Source: Gambelia wislizenii
Lineage: Eukaryota > Chordata > Lepidosauria > Squamata > Crotaphytidae
Direction: 5' to 3'
Length of the DNA stretch: 64,000 nucleotides
Assembly: GCA_030847615.1 (NCBI GenBank)
Contig: JAUMIR010000001.1
Coordinates: 378,182,687-378,246,686 of the forward strand
Shown: positions 43,313-55,301 of the stretch, in pieces
Position numbering within the stretch: position 1 is the first letter of the stretch
Layout of the letters: each line of letters starts with the position of its first letter
Notes under the pieces: model-generated
Told to the model about the DNA's origin: nothing
Databases searched by the model: none
Seen by the model: only the letters and a program-made list of their open reading frames with translations
Translations under genes and position numbers: made by a program

Positions 43313-44440
43313 TATAGGCTTATCAACACCTCTCTATCTTCCACTTCCTCTCTCTAGGCACTTTAAAAACATATTTATCAGCAGCCTGGAGACACTTGTG
43401 GAAGGTTCAAAAATATCAGAGAGGCAGGAAAATGTAGCATCAAAACAGTTCTGTCACCGTTGGATCCAATTTCATCTCCTCAAAATGTTTAGGACCTGAG
43501 TTGCCTCACTTTTCAGAGTCAGTGCAGTTACCTCCCATGTGGGTTTATTTGCCTCAGATTTATGATTTTAGGGGTTTTATTTTATACACTGCTAATACAT
43601 ATACGTGTATTCTTGCTTCTCAATGCCTTCTTTAATACCAGTTGGGGTGTTTAATTGTGAAATTGTCCCATCTCCTCCATAAATATTTTTTGAGTTTTGT
43701 GTGTATCCAAATGACAGTTTTCTCTTTCTAAGCATCCTACAACTTCTTTTCATTTTTTTCAGCCAAAAATGTTAAGTAGGAAAACATGGAATAGCTGCCC
43801 AATATCTTTTAACTGATGAATTTAACAGATTTTTTTGAATGGGTGGGGGAAGAACTGATGGATATCCTCCCCTCCTCCAAATCTGGAAGTATTTCCCCCT
43901 CAATCTCAGTTTCAAAATAAAAATAAACATGTAATAAGGACTCAGAAGCAGCCATACAGTGCACATGAGACCTTTTGTTTGCTTCACCAAAATATTTCAT
44001 TTGTCAAGCAAGCTGATGCTTTCCTCTGCACTGCAATCTTCTGTAAGCATTTCATATGTGAACCTGGGCAGAATGCACAGCAGTAGTCCATCTGGAAGCT
44101 GCAAGGGCATACATCATGGCAGCAAAGTCAGCATTAGAGAAAAAAGGTCAAAACCTTCTGGGGGGAAAAGTAGCATAAGCAGCCCAGGGCATCTTTCTTG
44201 TCTGAACATAGAGAATCTACAACCAGGGTCTTGAAGAAATACACTCCCTATAGTTCCCCTGTAGACAGCTGAACAAAAAACAACGACCAAGCTCTTACCA
44301 GCACTTCCTACTGTTTGAGAAAAGGTGAAAGAGTAATTAGTGTTTATCTGAATAAGGACCTTTACCTGTCCTCATACAAACTCATAAAAACACTGAACTC
44401 TACTTGTATTTTGGGTATGTTGGGCATGTTCCCCCTCCCA
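43313..44440. other. Non-coding, nothing recognised
   Basis: No supported gene or assigned repeat. Confidence 0.4.
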
Positions 44441-44580
44441 TGTGCAGCACCTGTTGCGTTATTAAGATGGGTGTCACCTCTCCCTCCAATGGTGTCACAT
44501 GGTGCGGTTTGGCCTCTCCACACCCCTCTAGTGCTGCCACTGTGCAGCATCACTACATGGAGTTTCTGCAGAGGGTGCAA
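44440..44580 (+). repeat. Dispersed repeat family V (copy 1)
   Basis: GGGTGTCACCTCTCCCTCCA, ATGGTGTCACATGGTGCGGT, CTCTCCACACCCCTCTAGTG, CTGCCACTG. The same succession occurs at 47405-47510. Unassigned. Confidence 0.5.
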
Positions 44581-45021
44581 CAGATCTGATCCCTACCCTT
44601 CCCTGTCTCCTCCCTCCGACTTACTCACCTCATACCACAGAAGCATGTGGAAGAAATACACGAGGATATTTTCGACTACAGATCCCAGGATCTCCCAGCT
44701 GCATTCTGTGAATTGTCCTCCCCTTACAAAAAACAAAACAAAACAAAACTTTCAAAGGTCTTTGAAATAATTACATTTTACTCCACTATGAGCTTTTTTG
44801 GAAAAAAAAAACCTTTTCAATAAGTAGGTCAAAATTGTACAGGAATTCAGACTTACTTTAACAAATAAAACCCTGGATGTTTCATAAATATGGTTTGTGA
44901 GGATGCATAATGTGATCTCATTTTTTATGTTATTTCATAAGTGCTAATATCATTTTTAGTCAAAGATTTCAAAGGAACATGTTTTTTAAAAAAAATCTTA
45001 ATTGTTTTGGAGTGTATGTAG
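44581..45021. other. Non-coding, nothing recognised
   Basis: Homopolymer A and T runs; no gene. Confidence 0.45.
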
Positions 45022-45187
45022 GACCCAGCATAGTATAGTGGTTTGAGTGTTGGGCTACGACTCTGGAGACCATGGAAACCCACTGGGTGACACTGGGCAA
45101 ATCACACACTCCCAGCCCTCAGAAAACCCTGTACCTAAGGGTTGCCGTAAGTCAGAAATGACTTGAAGGCACACAGCTACAACAACG
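45022..45187 (+). mobile_element. tRNA-derived SINE, internally shortened
   Basis: CATAGTATAGTGGTTTGAGT, GTTGGGCTACGACTCTGGAG, ACC, then directly ATGGAAACCCACTGGGTGAC. The B-box GGTTCGAATCC is missing by deletion. Tail AAGGGTTGCCGTAAGTCAGA, AATGACTTGAAGGCACACAG. Confidence 0.85.
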
Positions 45188-46484
45188 TTTGACAACCTGT
45201 TTATGCAGATCTTCCAAATTATGACTTAACTTTAACAGCACTTCAAGCATTTTAGCCTCAGTTAGGATTGCTATTTTTTCCTGTACTTGTAAAAGGGCCC
45301 AACATTTGGCTTTTTCCTACAGAGGGACAAGATTATCTGTTGAATTTCTACCTCTCACACAGCTATTTAAAGTTTCAAACATCCTGTTACAAGAAAAAAA
45401 CCACTTGGTTCCAGCCCTTAAGTGTGGAAAATTTGACCAGTCACTCTTTATAAAGAGAGTTAAGCTTTTGGTCAGAAATAAAGGAAAAATAGAAAGAGTT
45501 TCACCATGAAACAACAGATTACCTACCCTGACTACTTTTTAGCAGTATGCCCTCAGTAACATCTTAATGATACTGAGAGGTAAGCAAAGGGCAATGAGTC
45601 ACCTAGGGTTGATAATTCCAGTTGTTACACTGGCGATGATGGAAGGTGATTGGGAATACTTCTGTTTTGTATGGAATATCCTGCTTCACGACAATTTCAG
45701 TTTTTTTTTTACTTCAACCCATACAAAGGCTTTGTGATTTCCGCTCCACATTGTATTTCCAGTTTCCCTGCTGAAACCTCTGATTAACTCTCAGATTGTG
45801 GTGGCAAAAGTGATTTCTCATGGCTATCCAAGTGAGGCACTTGACTCACATGGCCAATATTGGGGAATGAGGGCCTGTATCCTGTGGTGACCCAAGTGAA
45901 TGGTGAATCAACATGTAGGTAAATCTCCTCTCCAGAGTCTCATTCGGATGAACAACAGGACTCAGGCCAGGAAGTAAAAGCAAAAAAGGTGGAAGCCAGA
46001 GCAGTATATGCTGGGTAGTGTGTTCTGCCGTGTCTGAGCTAAGTCAGATGCTCTCAGGTGTAGTCAGTGCCAGAGATACCACCATGCAAACTAGTGGCTG
46101 CCTCATTTAATTGACTTTGGGTGTTGTTACTGTACCCTACCACCCCTATCTTATAACTACACATAGTGGACACTTTTTGGGGTCACGCTGATGGGACCCT
46201 GTTTGGGGTCAAGATGACCTGAGGATAGTCGAGGTCACAATGGCTTGAGATGTGCCTAGAATAATAATAGTGAGAAAGCCCAGATAGGATGATGTGGAAA
46301 ACCCAGCCTTTAATGGATCTATGCTCATTCTCTCCAACATGCAATTAGTGACCTTCCTCAACTCATGCCCTATGGAAATCTCTCCTATATCCCTTGTCTG
46401 TCCAACATTAAGAGGTTGTTGCAGATCCATCAATGTTTTGTTACTCCGGAGGTAGGGCAATCAGCCCACTCCAGACCCGTTTGT
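45188..46484. other. Non-coding; 46000-46480 may be upstream LTR-associated sequence
   Basis: No gene. The part next to the LTR-like repeat at 46485 is unassigned. Confidence 0.35.
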
Positions 46485-46955
46485 CCGTTCTGTGAGAAAG
46501 CCATCTAAGCTTTGTCATAACCAATGTATCCCTTCAGGGTATGAAATAAATATCCTAACTCAGAGCCTAATCATGTGTGCTGCAGACTGGGTCTACTATT
46601 CTATGTCCCACAGACCAGGTCCCCCTGTGCAACCCTCAACCAGTGTCTGAGTCTCTCCAGTGTGCAGACCTCTTTCTCAGAGACAGGTAACTATCACCCC
46701 GACTTCTCTCTATTCAACCCTTCAGCCTCTCTTTCCAATAGCCTTTTGTGGTTCTTAAGTGTGTATGTTCTTTCATGATAGTTTATCTCTTTTGTTAACT
46801 AAAATAAAACACTTTGTTTAATTTCGGCTGGAGTGCTCTCTACAGTTAGTACTGGTATACATAGGTGAAAAGACCCCCGAAGTTAACCTCTTCTCACAGG
46901 CCTACTTTTGAGCTATAATTCCCCAAAATGTCAAGGAGACGCTCTTAGGGTAACA
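46485..46955 (+). repeat. Solo-LTR-like repeat (copy 2)
   Basis: Plus-strand partner of 29788-30290: CCCTTCAGGGTATGAAATAA, AATAGCCTTTTGTGGTTCTT, AAAATAAAACACTTTGTTTA (polyA signal), ACAGTTAGTACTGGTATACA, TAGGTGAAAAGACCCCC, ending CTTAGGGTAACA at 46955. No internal retroviral sequence recognised. Confidence 0.5.
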
Positions 46956-47017
46956 ATGTCATGAAAAACCATTAGATCGTTAGCTATCTAATTGGTTATT
47001 TATATATTTTTACAGAG

Positions 47018-47228
47018 GGTCAGCATGGTGTAGTTTGAATGTTGGACTAGGACTCTGGGGAACCAGGGCTGAAATCCCGACTCAGCCATGGAAATTGGGT
47101 GATCCTGGGCAAAATCTCTCGCCATCAGGGGAAGGCAATGCAAAATTTCCTCAGAATAAATCTTTCCAAGAAAACACTAGGAAAGGGTCACCATAAGCTA
47201 GAGTCAACTTGAAATAGTGTAACAACAT
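47018..47228 (+). mobile_element. tRNA-derived SINE with BovB-like tail
   Basis: GGGTCAGCATGGTGTAGTTT, GTTGGACTAGGACTCTGGGG, GGGCTGAAATCCCGACTCAG, CCATGGAAATTGGGTGATCC, CCAAGAAAACACTAGGAAAG, GGTCACCATAAGCTAGAGTC, AACTTGAAATAGTGTAACAA. Full length, diverged. Confidence 0.85.
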
Positions 47229-47330
47229 TTTTATTCCCAGAGGGGGGGGGCTTATGGGGTTTTCTTCCTCAGGTTCTCCCATAACTAGGATAACTTGGGT
47301 ATTCGTGCACCTTGATTTGGCAGTGGTACA

Positions 47331-47395
47331 TAGAATCATAGAGTTGGAAGAGACTGCAAAGGCCATCCAGTCCAACCCCCTGCCGTGCAGGAATG
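47331..47395 (-). mobile_element. CR1 3' tail, minus strand
   Basis: CATAGAATCATAGAGTTGGA, AGAGACTGCAAAGGCCATCC, AGTCCAACCCCCTGCCGTGC, AGGA: reversed CR1 3' end, short. Confidence 0.85.
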
Positions 47396-47399
47396 TAGC

Positions 47400-47530
47400 T
47401 GTGGAGTCACTAGGGCTAGTGTCACCCCTCACCCCGATGGTGTCACCTGGTGCAGTTCATCCTCTCTGCACACCCTAGTGTTGCCACTGGATTGTAGTAC
47501 CATTTGTGGTTCTGCTTCAGGGAGCACATT
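47400..47530 (+). repeat. Dispersed repeat family V (copy 2)
   Basis: GTGTCACCCCTCACCCCGAT, GGTGTCACCTGGTGCAGTTC, CTCTCTGCACACCCTAGTGT, TGCCACTG. Same family as 44440-44580; directly abuts the CR1 tail. Confidence 0.5.
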
Positions 47531-48393
47531 GTTTTATGTTAGTCTTGTTTGAAGTGGAAGTACAATTCAATTGCCGGTGAGGTCAGCTTCTTTATTTGGA
47601 GGTAGGAATGGGAGGTAGGAAAATGCCACGTTGTCCTTCATCTAAACCAGCAGAATGTTTTGGGCCAAATATATACTGTAAGTGTCTAAAATGTATTTTC
47701 TGCCTAGTGCTGCTAGTTGTACAGGGTGGAGGTGGTGATGGTGAAAAAAGAACTCCTTTAAGAAGATAAAGTAGCAGCTTGGTAAGAACATGAACTTTGC
47801 ACAAAAGATTTTTCTTCTTGTGGAATATGTACTCTTCATGCCGTCCACTTGACTGTGAAAGCATTTCTGTTCTCTCTCCTTTTTCAAATTATACCATGAA
47901 AGAAGCAATTCTGTTTTACCTTTGACTTCAAATCTAATATACAGTTCATTGTCAAACTAAGCCCCCCATTGTCTTTTTATCAGATAGTCCAAAATGTGGA
48001 AATTAATAATCATAATCTCTAACAAGATTAAGCAGCTAGCAAACCTAGGCAAAAACATTCTACTTACCTACAGTGTGCAGAGTTGAACAAAACAAATATC
48101 CTTGATTAAGAGCATGAAAGATTAATTTTTGCACATTAATAACATGAAGACACTCCTGCAATGAATAATTGCTCATTATATTATTATTTTTAGAATAAAT
48201 ACATATTATGCCAGCTAAAATACTAAATTTAAAATCAAAGTAGTGCCAAAATGCAATGTAAACTGTGAAAGTGAGATCATCCACTTTAAAACTTGCAATT
48301 TTGCACCAGCTCCAAGCACCTTTAATTTCAACAGGATTTAAATGCAAACCAAAGAGCTGTTCACACATTGATTTATATCACTCATCTGATCTA
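47531..48393. other. Unique sequence, candidate conserved noncoding at about 48060-48360
   Basis: No gene. 48060-48360 is repeat-free with ATTAATTTTTGCACATTAAT and AATAATTGCTCATTA words. Candidate only. Confidence 0.25.
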
Positions 48394-48468
48394 TACTGGA
48401 TTACAGTGCACTTAATAGTTTGTCACTAAGGTTGTGTGACAAACTATTAAGTGCACTGTAATCCAGTA
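48394..48468. repeat. Perfect 33-bp inverted repeat with 9-bp spacer
   Basis: The left arm 48394-48426 (starting TACTGGATTACAGTGC) is the exact reverse complement of the right arm 48436-48468; the spacer is TAAGGTTGT. No mismatch seen. It can form a long hairpin as RNA or a small cruciform as DNA. Confidence 0.95.
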
Positions 48469-48886
48469 CTTCTGGTTGTGTGAATTCAGTGTGTGAATTG
48501 AAACACGTTTCTTTTGGATTGATATGAGCTGATAGAAATGCCACGGTGGAAATTAATGCACCAAGTGCATTTGATGGCTGTGCATGTTTACCAGCTGAAG
48601 TAGCTCAATTTGTGGAGCAAAATTACTGCTTTCAGATCTGGGCTTTTCTTTTCCAGCCTTCCTCCATGAGAACTATTTATATGGTCAATAACCAGATTAA
48701 AGTAAGCAGGCTTTGTTCTTTGAGGCTTTCAGATTGCACTCCTTAATCATTTAATTTAGCTTAATCTTATTCAATTTAATGTTTGTATCACATTTGCTGT
48801 AAAATAATTAATCTGGCTTACGGAAAAAATAAAACAAAATACAACAGGAAAATGCATGGGAACAGAAAAAATAACTCTAAAAATAA
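48469..48886. other. Non-coding, nothing recognised
   Basis: Continues unique AT-rich sequence. Confidence 0.4.
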
Positions 48887-48887
48887 C

Positions 48888-49000
48888 AGAATCAAAGAGT
48901 TGGAAGAGAACACAAAGGCCATCTAGTTCAACTACCTGCCATACAGACTTCCACAGATAAAGCACTCCTATATAATCATAGAGCTGGAAGGGACAGTGCC
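48888..49000 (-). mobile_element. CR1-like 3' tails, two adjacent pieces, minus strand
   Basis: ACAGAATCAAAGAGTTGGAA, GAGAACACAAAGGCCATCTA, GTTCAACTACCTGCC (48888-48942), then ATCATAGAGCTGGAAGGGAC, AGTGCCCATCTAATAA (48977-49012). Both resemble reversed CR1 3' ends of different age. Confidence 0.65.
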
Positions 49001-49012
49001 CATCTAATAATT

Positions 49013-49160
49013 TATATTGCTACTAAAATGTTACTATTATATGCTACCTTTAGTATGACTACTACTGCTGTTATTGTCAATTATTGTTATTAATAAGAAT
49101 TATTGTTATTAACAATTATTAATAACAATAATATTTAATTATTAATAATACTATAACAAA
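49013..49160. repeat. AT-rich low complexity (TTATTAA/AATAATTG)
   Basis: Imperfect ATT/AAT tandem stretch with local palindromes. Confidence 0.8.
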
Positions 49161-49319
49161 ATGCAAGAGAAAAATTTGGTGCTTTGCTAGTCAAAAGGCT
49201 TCTGTTTTATCCATCTCACCTACTGCACTGTGCAGCGTTATGGACAGGAAGATGTCTGTGCTGGCTTCCATCAAGGAAGAGGTCAGATAAACTGCATCTC
49301 AGTGCTTTGTGTCATGACT
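49161..49319. other. Non-coding
   Basis: Nothing recognised. Confidence 0.4.
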
Positions 49320-49825
49320 GAGAGCACGGGGGGAGGAATTGGAGACTTTATAAGATCCTGCCACCCCCTCATCTTTTGCCTGAAAATCATCTGAGTGAGC
49401 AGGCTAGTTGGTGAGTGAGTGAGCATGTGCAGTGAATGACCGAGTGGTAGAAGAGAAGTGACATGGAGGAATGGAGAACAAGGGGAGAACAGGGATTGTG
49501 TAGTGGATGGCGGAACAGTTTGGTGGTGATCAGGGGACTGGGTGGAGGTTCATGCTCTGGTGAGGACTGTAGGCATGTGATCAGGTGTCCTGCGGTCTCT
49601 CAGATCTGGGTTCTCCTCAGAGATGAGGTGTCTTGCTCAGGGGAAGCTGTGGAGGAGGCCTGGGGGAGACCATCTGCCTCAGCTGCTCCCATGCTAGGTT
49701 GCTTTCCCCCTTTTGCTGCTCTCGGGGGTTAAAGGTTAAATAGGTTTATAATTAAAATAAAGTGGCCCATTTCAATCCAGTCTCTGTATCTGGTCTCTTT
49801 ATTCCCATGGTTGGTCAACAATACC
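49320..49825 (+). repeat. LTR-like repeat, copy 2
   Basis: Has a TATA-like GACTTTATAAGATCC near 49345, a central GGAG-rich region, and the 3' portion shared with 15030-15170: CATGCTAGGTTGCTTTCCCC, AAATAAAGTGGCCC (polyA signal), CTCTGTATCTGGTCTCTTTA, TTCCCATGGTTGG. Promoter-to-polyA order fits an LTR; the precise ends and class are uncertain. Confidence 0.4.
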
Positions 49826-51971
49826 CTCTCTAACCTCCATTTAGCCAGTCAGCTAAAAGATCTCAATACTACCCCAGTTATTTCATTGAATCAAAACAGA
49901 GATTTTAGATATGACATCACCCTGGGTCTCATTGGAGTCATTAGCTGCCTGCCATCCTGATTGCATCAGCCAGTGCACCTGCTAGGAAGGTTTATTAGTA
50001 GTCAAATCTGCTCACATCTCTGTTGATAGAAATACAGCTGTTCTGCCAGTAAACCTATACTGTTGGGTTTGTTATAAGTGGGTCATTTACGTTCATTTTC
50101 TCTCAAGCTTTCAAACTAAGATATATTATGTGTTGGAATGTATTATTCTCCCCACCTACCTATATATGTGGGGCGGGGAGAATAAATCAACAATATTCAT
50201 CCCTCAAGAAATTTGCAACAATGTGTTTCAGTGTGCAGTGCATCTGTTCCATTTCCTATCAATGCTCTACTTGAGGTTACTCAGTTCTACTCCCTATCCC
50301 ACCACAGATTTCACTGTGTCTGGCTGATGAGCATTCTCAGCCACCATAGGACAATACAGGCTACCCTTTCACTGTCAGATTCTGGGTTCATCAACCCTGG
50401 TATTCTTGGCTCAGACAGGCAGTAATTCTCCAACGTTTTAGGCTGGATTATTTCCTTGCCTTGCCTTGCCTTGTCTGGTGAGGCAAAGGATTTAACCTGC
50501 TACCTTCTGCACTGTAAACATCTGCTCTAGAGCTAGAACACCCTTTAGGAAACTGCAGGGTATTTTCTTTTAAAGTCCCCCTGTCCCTTCTTTGTCCTTT
50601 TGCAAAGTCTGGGGTTTGCTGATGCATTCTGACCCAACCCTTATCATGGTTCTATTATGGCTATAGAACCATGAGAACTCAGCACCTGGGTTTGCTATTT
50701 ATACATAATATTGTAACATGCTGGACCACAACGTAACCCAAATCTGTGCTTCTTTCTGATTTCACCTTCTCCCCGAGAACCCTGATTAACCACATTTTCT
50801 TCCCTGAGTCATGCAGCTGCTTAGTGCTGAAGATGTAAGTGCTGCCCACTCATTTATTTGTTGAGTCAAAAGAAGTTATTTCATATTTAAGCATACTATC
50901 ACAAAGGCCGAGAATGTGTGCAATCAGTTACAAAGCAGAACTCTCAACTGATTTTCGTTAAGTAGCTCTTGAAGAACAAAAAGTTTAAATGACACAATCA
51001 GTCCCTAAGCTGGGAGAACTCCATTCTGTGTTGTATCTTCCTCCCCCCTTGTAGTCTACTGTTACTCGCATTCTGTGGCCTGGATTTAATAGTTATTAAC
51101 TAGGGAGAGGACAAGAAAGGGGACATAGTAAGTACATGTGGATGGATGATCCTAAACATACAGACTAAGGAATTGGACTTGATGACCTTTGTGTGTATTC
51201 CAGCCTGTGATGCCGTGTGTGCTTCATTTTGCTACAATATCATACAATGTTTGAATCTCCCAGGAGGAGGGAGCATTAATTAGCTGTCATGGAGCTTTAC
51301 ACTGAGCTCCAAAGGGAAGTGGAGCTGTTTGTTTTATGATCTGCCACTGAATTTATGAAATGATTACTGTTCTAACAAATTCTAACAAATGCTCTCATTT
51401 ATAACAGACTTTTTAAAGGGTCCATGTTTTGAAGATTTCCATACCCAGTGATGACCAACACCTTTAGACCACATTTTCCATATTGCTGTAAATTGTTAGA
51501 CTACCTAGGGTCTAATGTGCCACCAAGTAGTCTCTCACCTTTAACATTATCCTGATGTCTGAAGTGTCATGTTTTATTATATACTGACCACAGCACTGAC
51601 TCTGCATAATATGGAATAGTTCCTAGTTTGATACACCAGAGCCTTCATGTACCTACATAACTGTCAGAGTTGGACACACTGTACCCACACTGTCTAGGTG
51701 AAGCCACAGTGTTGACACTCCTAGTATACCCATTGCTATGGTGGAAGCCTATAACCCATAAGACAGGGTTTGCTCTCTTGGCAATAAAGGCTATGACAGC
51801 TTGATGACAGCCATTGGCTGGAATCCTATTGTGAGATTGGTCCCAGACATGACCTGTTCCTGCCAATTTCAGTGTTTCCATGTAATCTTGCTATTGTATT
51901 TTCATTTTTCTATGCTTGTTATGAGGGTTCTTTGCCGATTGTGGAAGGGAGTAATAATGGTTGCAATGAGA
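49826..51971. other. Unique sequence, no supported gene
   Basis: About 2.1 kb. Minor features: (CCTTG)n at about 50453-50473, a local foldback ATGGTTCTAT-TATGGC-TATAGAACCAT at about 50646, and a possible degraded CR1 end at 51170-51215 (GGAATTGGACTTGATGACCT). No gene. Confidence 0.4.
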
Positions 51972-52140
51972 ATGTAGCACCTTTGAGACTAGCTGAGAGA
52001 AAGGAATTACTAGCATAAGCTTTTGTGAACTCTAGCCTGCTTCATCAGAAAGCTTGTGCTAGAAATTTCTTTTTCTCTGTCTCAAAGATGCTATAGGACT
52101 TCTTTATATCAGTTCATGGTGAAACAGACTAACACAGCCA
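51972..52140. mobile_element. PLE family-3 terminal repeats in inverted arrangement
   Basis: Left arm GTAGCACCTTTGAGACTAGC...ACTAGCATAAGC; right arm AAGCTTGTGCTAGAAATTTC...CTGTCTCAAAGATGCTATAG, imperfect reverse complements. It ends GAAACAGACTAACACAGCC, a common end of this repeat. The left block matches 28225-28275. No coding sequence. Confidence 0.6.
52011..52050 (-). ncRNA. Hammerhead-like core with G12 lost (PLE family 3)
   Basis: Minus strand: CTGATGA (52048-52042), stem II region AGCAGGCTAGAGTTCAC, then AAAAGCTTATGCTA. With GAAA instead of AAAA this would satisfy the hammerhead pattern, with stem III AGC-TTAT-GCT. The CACG-to-CACA change looks like CpG decay. Not expected to be active. 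Confidence 0.45.
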
Positions 52141-53666
52141 TGTCTTTGAGCACTGAATCCTGTGGGTTAGTTTCAACTAGAGTAGACCCACTGAATCCAT
52201 TGTTGAATGATGAGTCAATATGTAAGCAAATACCATTGAGTCAATGGTTCTACTCTTGTTGGGTTTAAGAACAGGTCATTCTCTTTTATATGACAGATTA
52301 GATAAAAGATTATCAGTTTTGATGAATCAGTTTCAAGGGAATGATGGAGACTTGGTTAACTTGTACTCACTATCATGCTCAACTCATGCAGTGGAGTGGG
52401 GCAGTAATTAAGGCAGCAGTAAATCAATCCAAACTATTCAGATTGATCCACTGAACAAAAGTGCTTGCATCTTATGTTAAAATTACACCATCCCCCTGCC
52501 CCATGTCTGGTCATGGTTTCCACTGCTTTCTAGAGTGGGATGAAAATGAGAGGCAGAGCTGGGTGTCATCAGCTTATAGATGAATTTTAATCCTAAACAT
52601 TTAGATGACTTTACTCTGTAGCTTCATACTGATACTAAAAGGCTTGGGAACAAGATGGTGCCCTAAAGCATCCTTTAAGTCAATGGTCACAGATACAATC
52701 AGTTGACCAACATCATCTTTGGCCCCAGAAGTGATTGGACCCCTTAAGAATGGTAGGCACAAGCCCACTCCTGGCCAGGTGGTCCAGAAAGTTGTCATAG
52801 CTGCTGAGCAGGTTTAGGACTTTACTTAGGCTTCTTTGTTCTATTTTTAATCACCTTCTTTTTGAAACATGGGCTACATAAGGAACAGTTGCACTGAATT
52901 GACATTATTGTTCTTCTGGGAAGCTAGAGATGGAAAATAAATATTATAGCTTTTCATTTCTGATTTTATAGTTACTAATATTAACAAAAATTCATATTAC
53001 CATTACATTTAAAAGGATACATTTACCTATTAATATGGAAAACCCATTAAAGAAATGGTTTAATAAATAACTAGCTGAATTCTTGAATAAGATAAATCAA
53101 TTCTATTTAATGGGAAGCATTTGATTTAACAGACTAACAGGAAACAGATAAAAACTAATTTTCTGATATGGATTGGCATTGCTGCATTGAGTTAAATTGC
53201 GTCACTTCACTGTTGCTTTGCTAATATGCAGCACTTAGGAAATTGGTTGCTGCCACAAAAATTGGCTATTGGGAGGCTGATGCAATAGTACTGGCATGGT
53301 TACTTTTCACATCACTCGGCTTTTATGGAAAACCAACTCTGGTGTTCCTGCAGTTCTGCATAGCCCTGACATATGGAAATGATTTTTCATAATAGCCATT
53401 ACGCTGGAGGGCATATGGTGAACTTGTCAACATTGAAGCCTAGCTGTTATCATCTACCAATTCTGAATTTTGGGCTACAGTCATACTGTACAACTCTTCA
53501 TCCCCGTAGGTGTCATAGCTAATCCATAGCCTTCAAGCCTATGCACTGGTTGGCCATGGGAAGCAAAATATTGCTCCCTTTACAGCCACTGTCACACCTT
53601 TCCTAGTCATGCACTTAATACCCATAAATATTGTTGGTACCAGAAGCCTCCATACAATCTGAAATA
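52141..53666. other. Unique sequence, candidate conserved noncoding at about 52960-53460
   Basis: No gene or repeat recognised. 52960-53460 is repeat-free, AT-rich in its first half and of balanced composition in its second. Confidence 0.25.
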
Positions 53667-54190
53667 CAGTCGTCCCTTCACATTCATGAGGGTTAGGTTC
53701 CCCAGACCCCGTGAATGTGAAAAATCCGCAAATAATGATTGCCCTCCCCCTCCCCCGCCAAAGCGACCATGGGGCCTCCGGAGGCCCCATAGTCGCTTTC
53801 TCCGGACTCCCCAGTCCCTTCCTAGGCCTTCATGGGGCCTCAGCAGACCCTCCCGAGGCCCCGTGGATGCCTCCCCAGCCCTCCCCCTCCCATCCAGGGC
53901 CTTCATGGACCCTCCGGAGGCTCCGTGAAGGCCTACCCGGCCCTCCCACCCAGAGCCTTCACGGACTCTCCGGAGGCTCCGTGAAGGCCTACCCAGCCCT
54001 TCCCCTCCCATCCAGGGCCTTCACGGACCCTCCGTGGAGGCCTCCCCGGCTCTCCCCCCCTCCCTCCCTGGGCCTTCACGGGGCCTCCGGAGGCCCCATG
54101 TTGTGGTTTTGGGAGGGCGGGGTGGCCCTACCAAAACCATGAATATTCAAAACCACGAATGCTGAGTTCGCAAATGTGGAGGGGCAACTG
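53667..54190. mobile_element. Pogo-like MITE with GC-rich minisatellite interior
   Basis: TIRs CAGTCGTCCCTTCACATTC and AAATGTGGAGGGGCAACTG, flanked by TA at 53665-53666 and 54191-54192. The interior (about 53745-54100) is a GC- and CpG-rich array of about six diverged units of roughly 55-75 bp, each centred on a CTCCGGAG-type palindrome after CTTCACGG/CTTCATGG. It produces long proline-rich open frames on both strands that are not genes. Confidence 0.8.
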
Positions 54191-55301
54191 TATGTTCTGT
54201 ACCTAGCAGAGGCTGATCTGATTAAAGCTGCCTGACACTGCTGCACTCCATTCTAACATTGTTACAAACTACAGACATATGACAGAAAAGATTTATTAGT
54301 ACATCCATGCTGGTTCTATGTGGATTGTTTTCCTAATAGAAAAACCTCCATAAATATTTCTGTGTGTGCACATTTTTCAGATGGGTGCAATAATGGACAT
54401 AATGAATACATTGACTACAGCATGTTTATAAATATTTTAGAAATTATGTTGTGCTATCATATTAGGTGAGAAATTCTAAGAGGTATCTTTGTAGTTGGAA
54501 CAGTTTCCCTCACTTTCATGGAATACATCACATGAAACTAATGGATTTCTGAGAACAAATTGCATTTTCTTCCATGTTAAGTCTGGGGAGTGTGGATTGG
54601 ATAAATCCTCAAAAAATGCAAAATAAACCTTGACAGAGAACATTTTTTATACATCCTTACTGTATACTTTGGGTAGGGACAAATAAATCTGTCATTTTTA
54701 CTTTCTCCCATGTTCCTTTTTTAAAAAAAATCTATTTATGAAAAAGAAGTTTTTTATTTTTATTTTAAAATAAAAAGTTTTTATTTTTAAAAACCATTGG
54801 ACAATATGGTCACCAATCTACACTGGCCAAATTCAGTAGATAGATTTATTCCTTTTCCACTAGAGGACCATGTGGTATCCACCTGTCAAGTAGTTGTTAA
54901 AGATGAGCATGCCAGAAAAAGAAAGAGATGGGAACTCTGATTCAGCAACACAAATACAACTGAATACACAGGAATTCAAACCAAGACCTTTAAGAGTTAA
55001 GCACTGTAAGTGTTCTGCTTCAACAGATAAATCTGTCACTTTTGCTTTCTCCTACCTTCACTTATTTCTTTAAAATCTCAAGTCCATTTCATCCTGTTTA
55101 TGAAGACATTTCTAAATGTTGGTAAATTCATATCATCTGCAATAAAATTGTCTAACAACCCTAATTTCTAGGTTCCATGAACATGTTCAGCTTCCTCTCC
55201 CCCCATCCCTTTTTACTTAACATTCTTCCTGGAAATGAATCCTGGCATATTCAAATATTTGCTCATTGTTTTGTGACATTTAATTTCTTTTCATAAAGGT
55301 A
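54191..55301. other. Non-coding, AT-rich, foldback at 54740-54795
   Basis: TTTTTATTTTTATTTTAAAA / TAAAAAGTTTTTATTTTTAAAA can fold back. No gene. Confidence 0.45.

Noticed and set aside
53711..54142. Proline-rich open frames on both strands
   Set aside because: They come from the GC-rich minisatellite units inside a MITE; there is no domain and the opposite strand is equally open.
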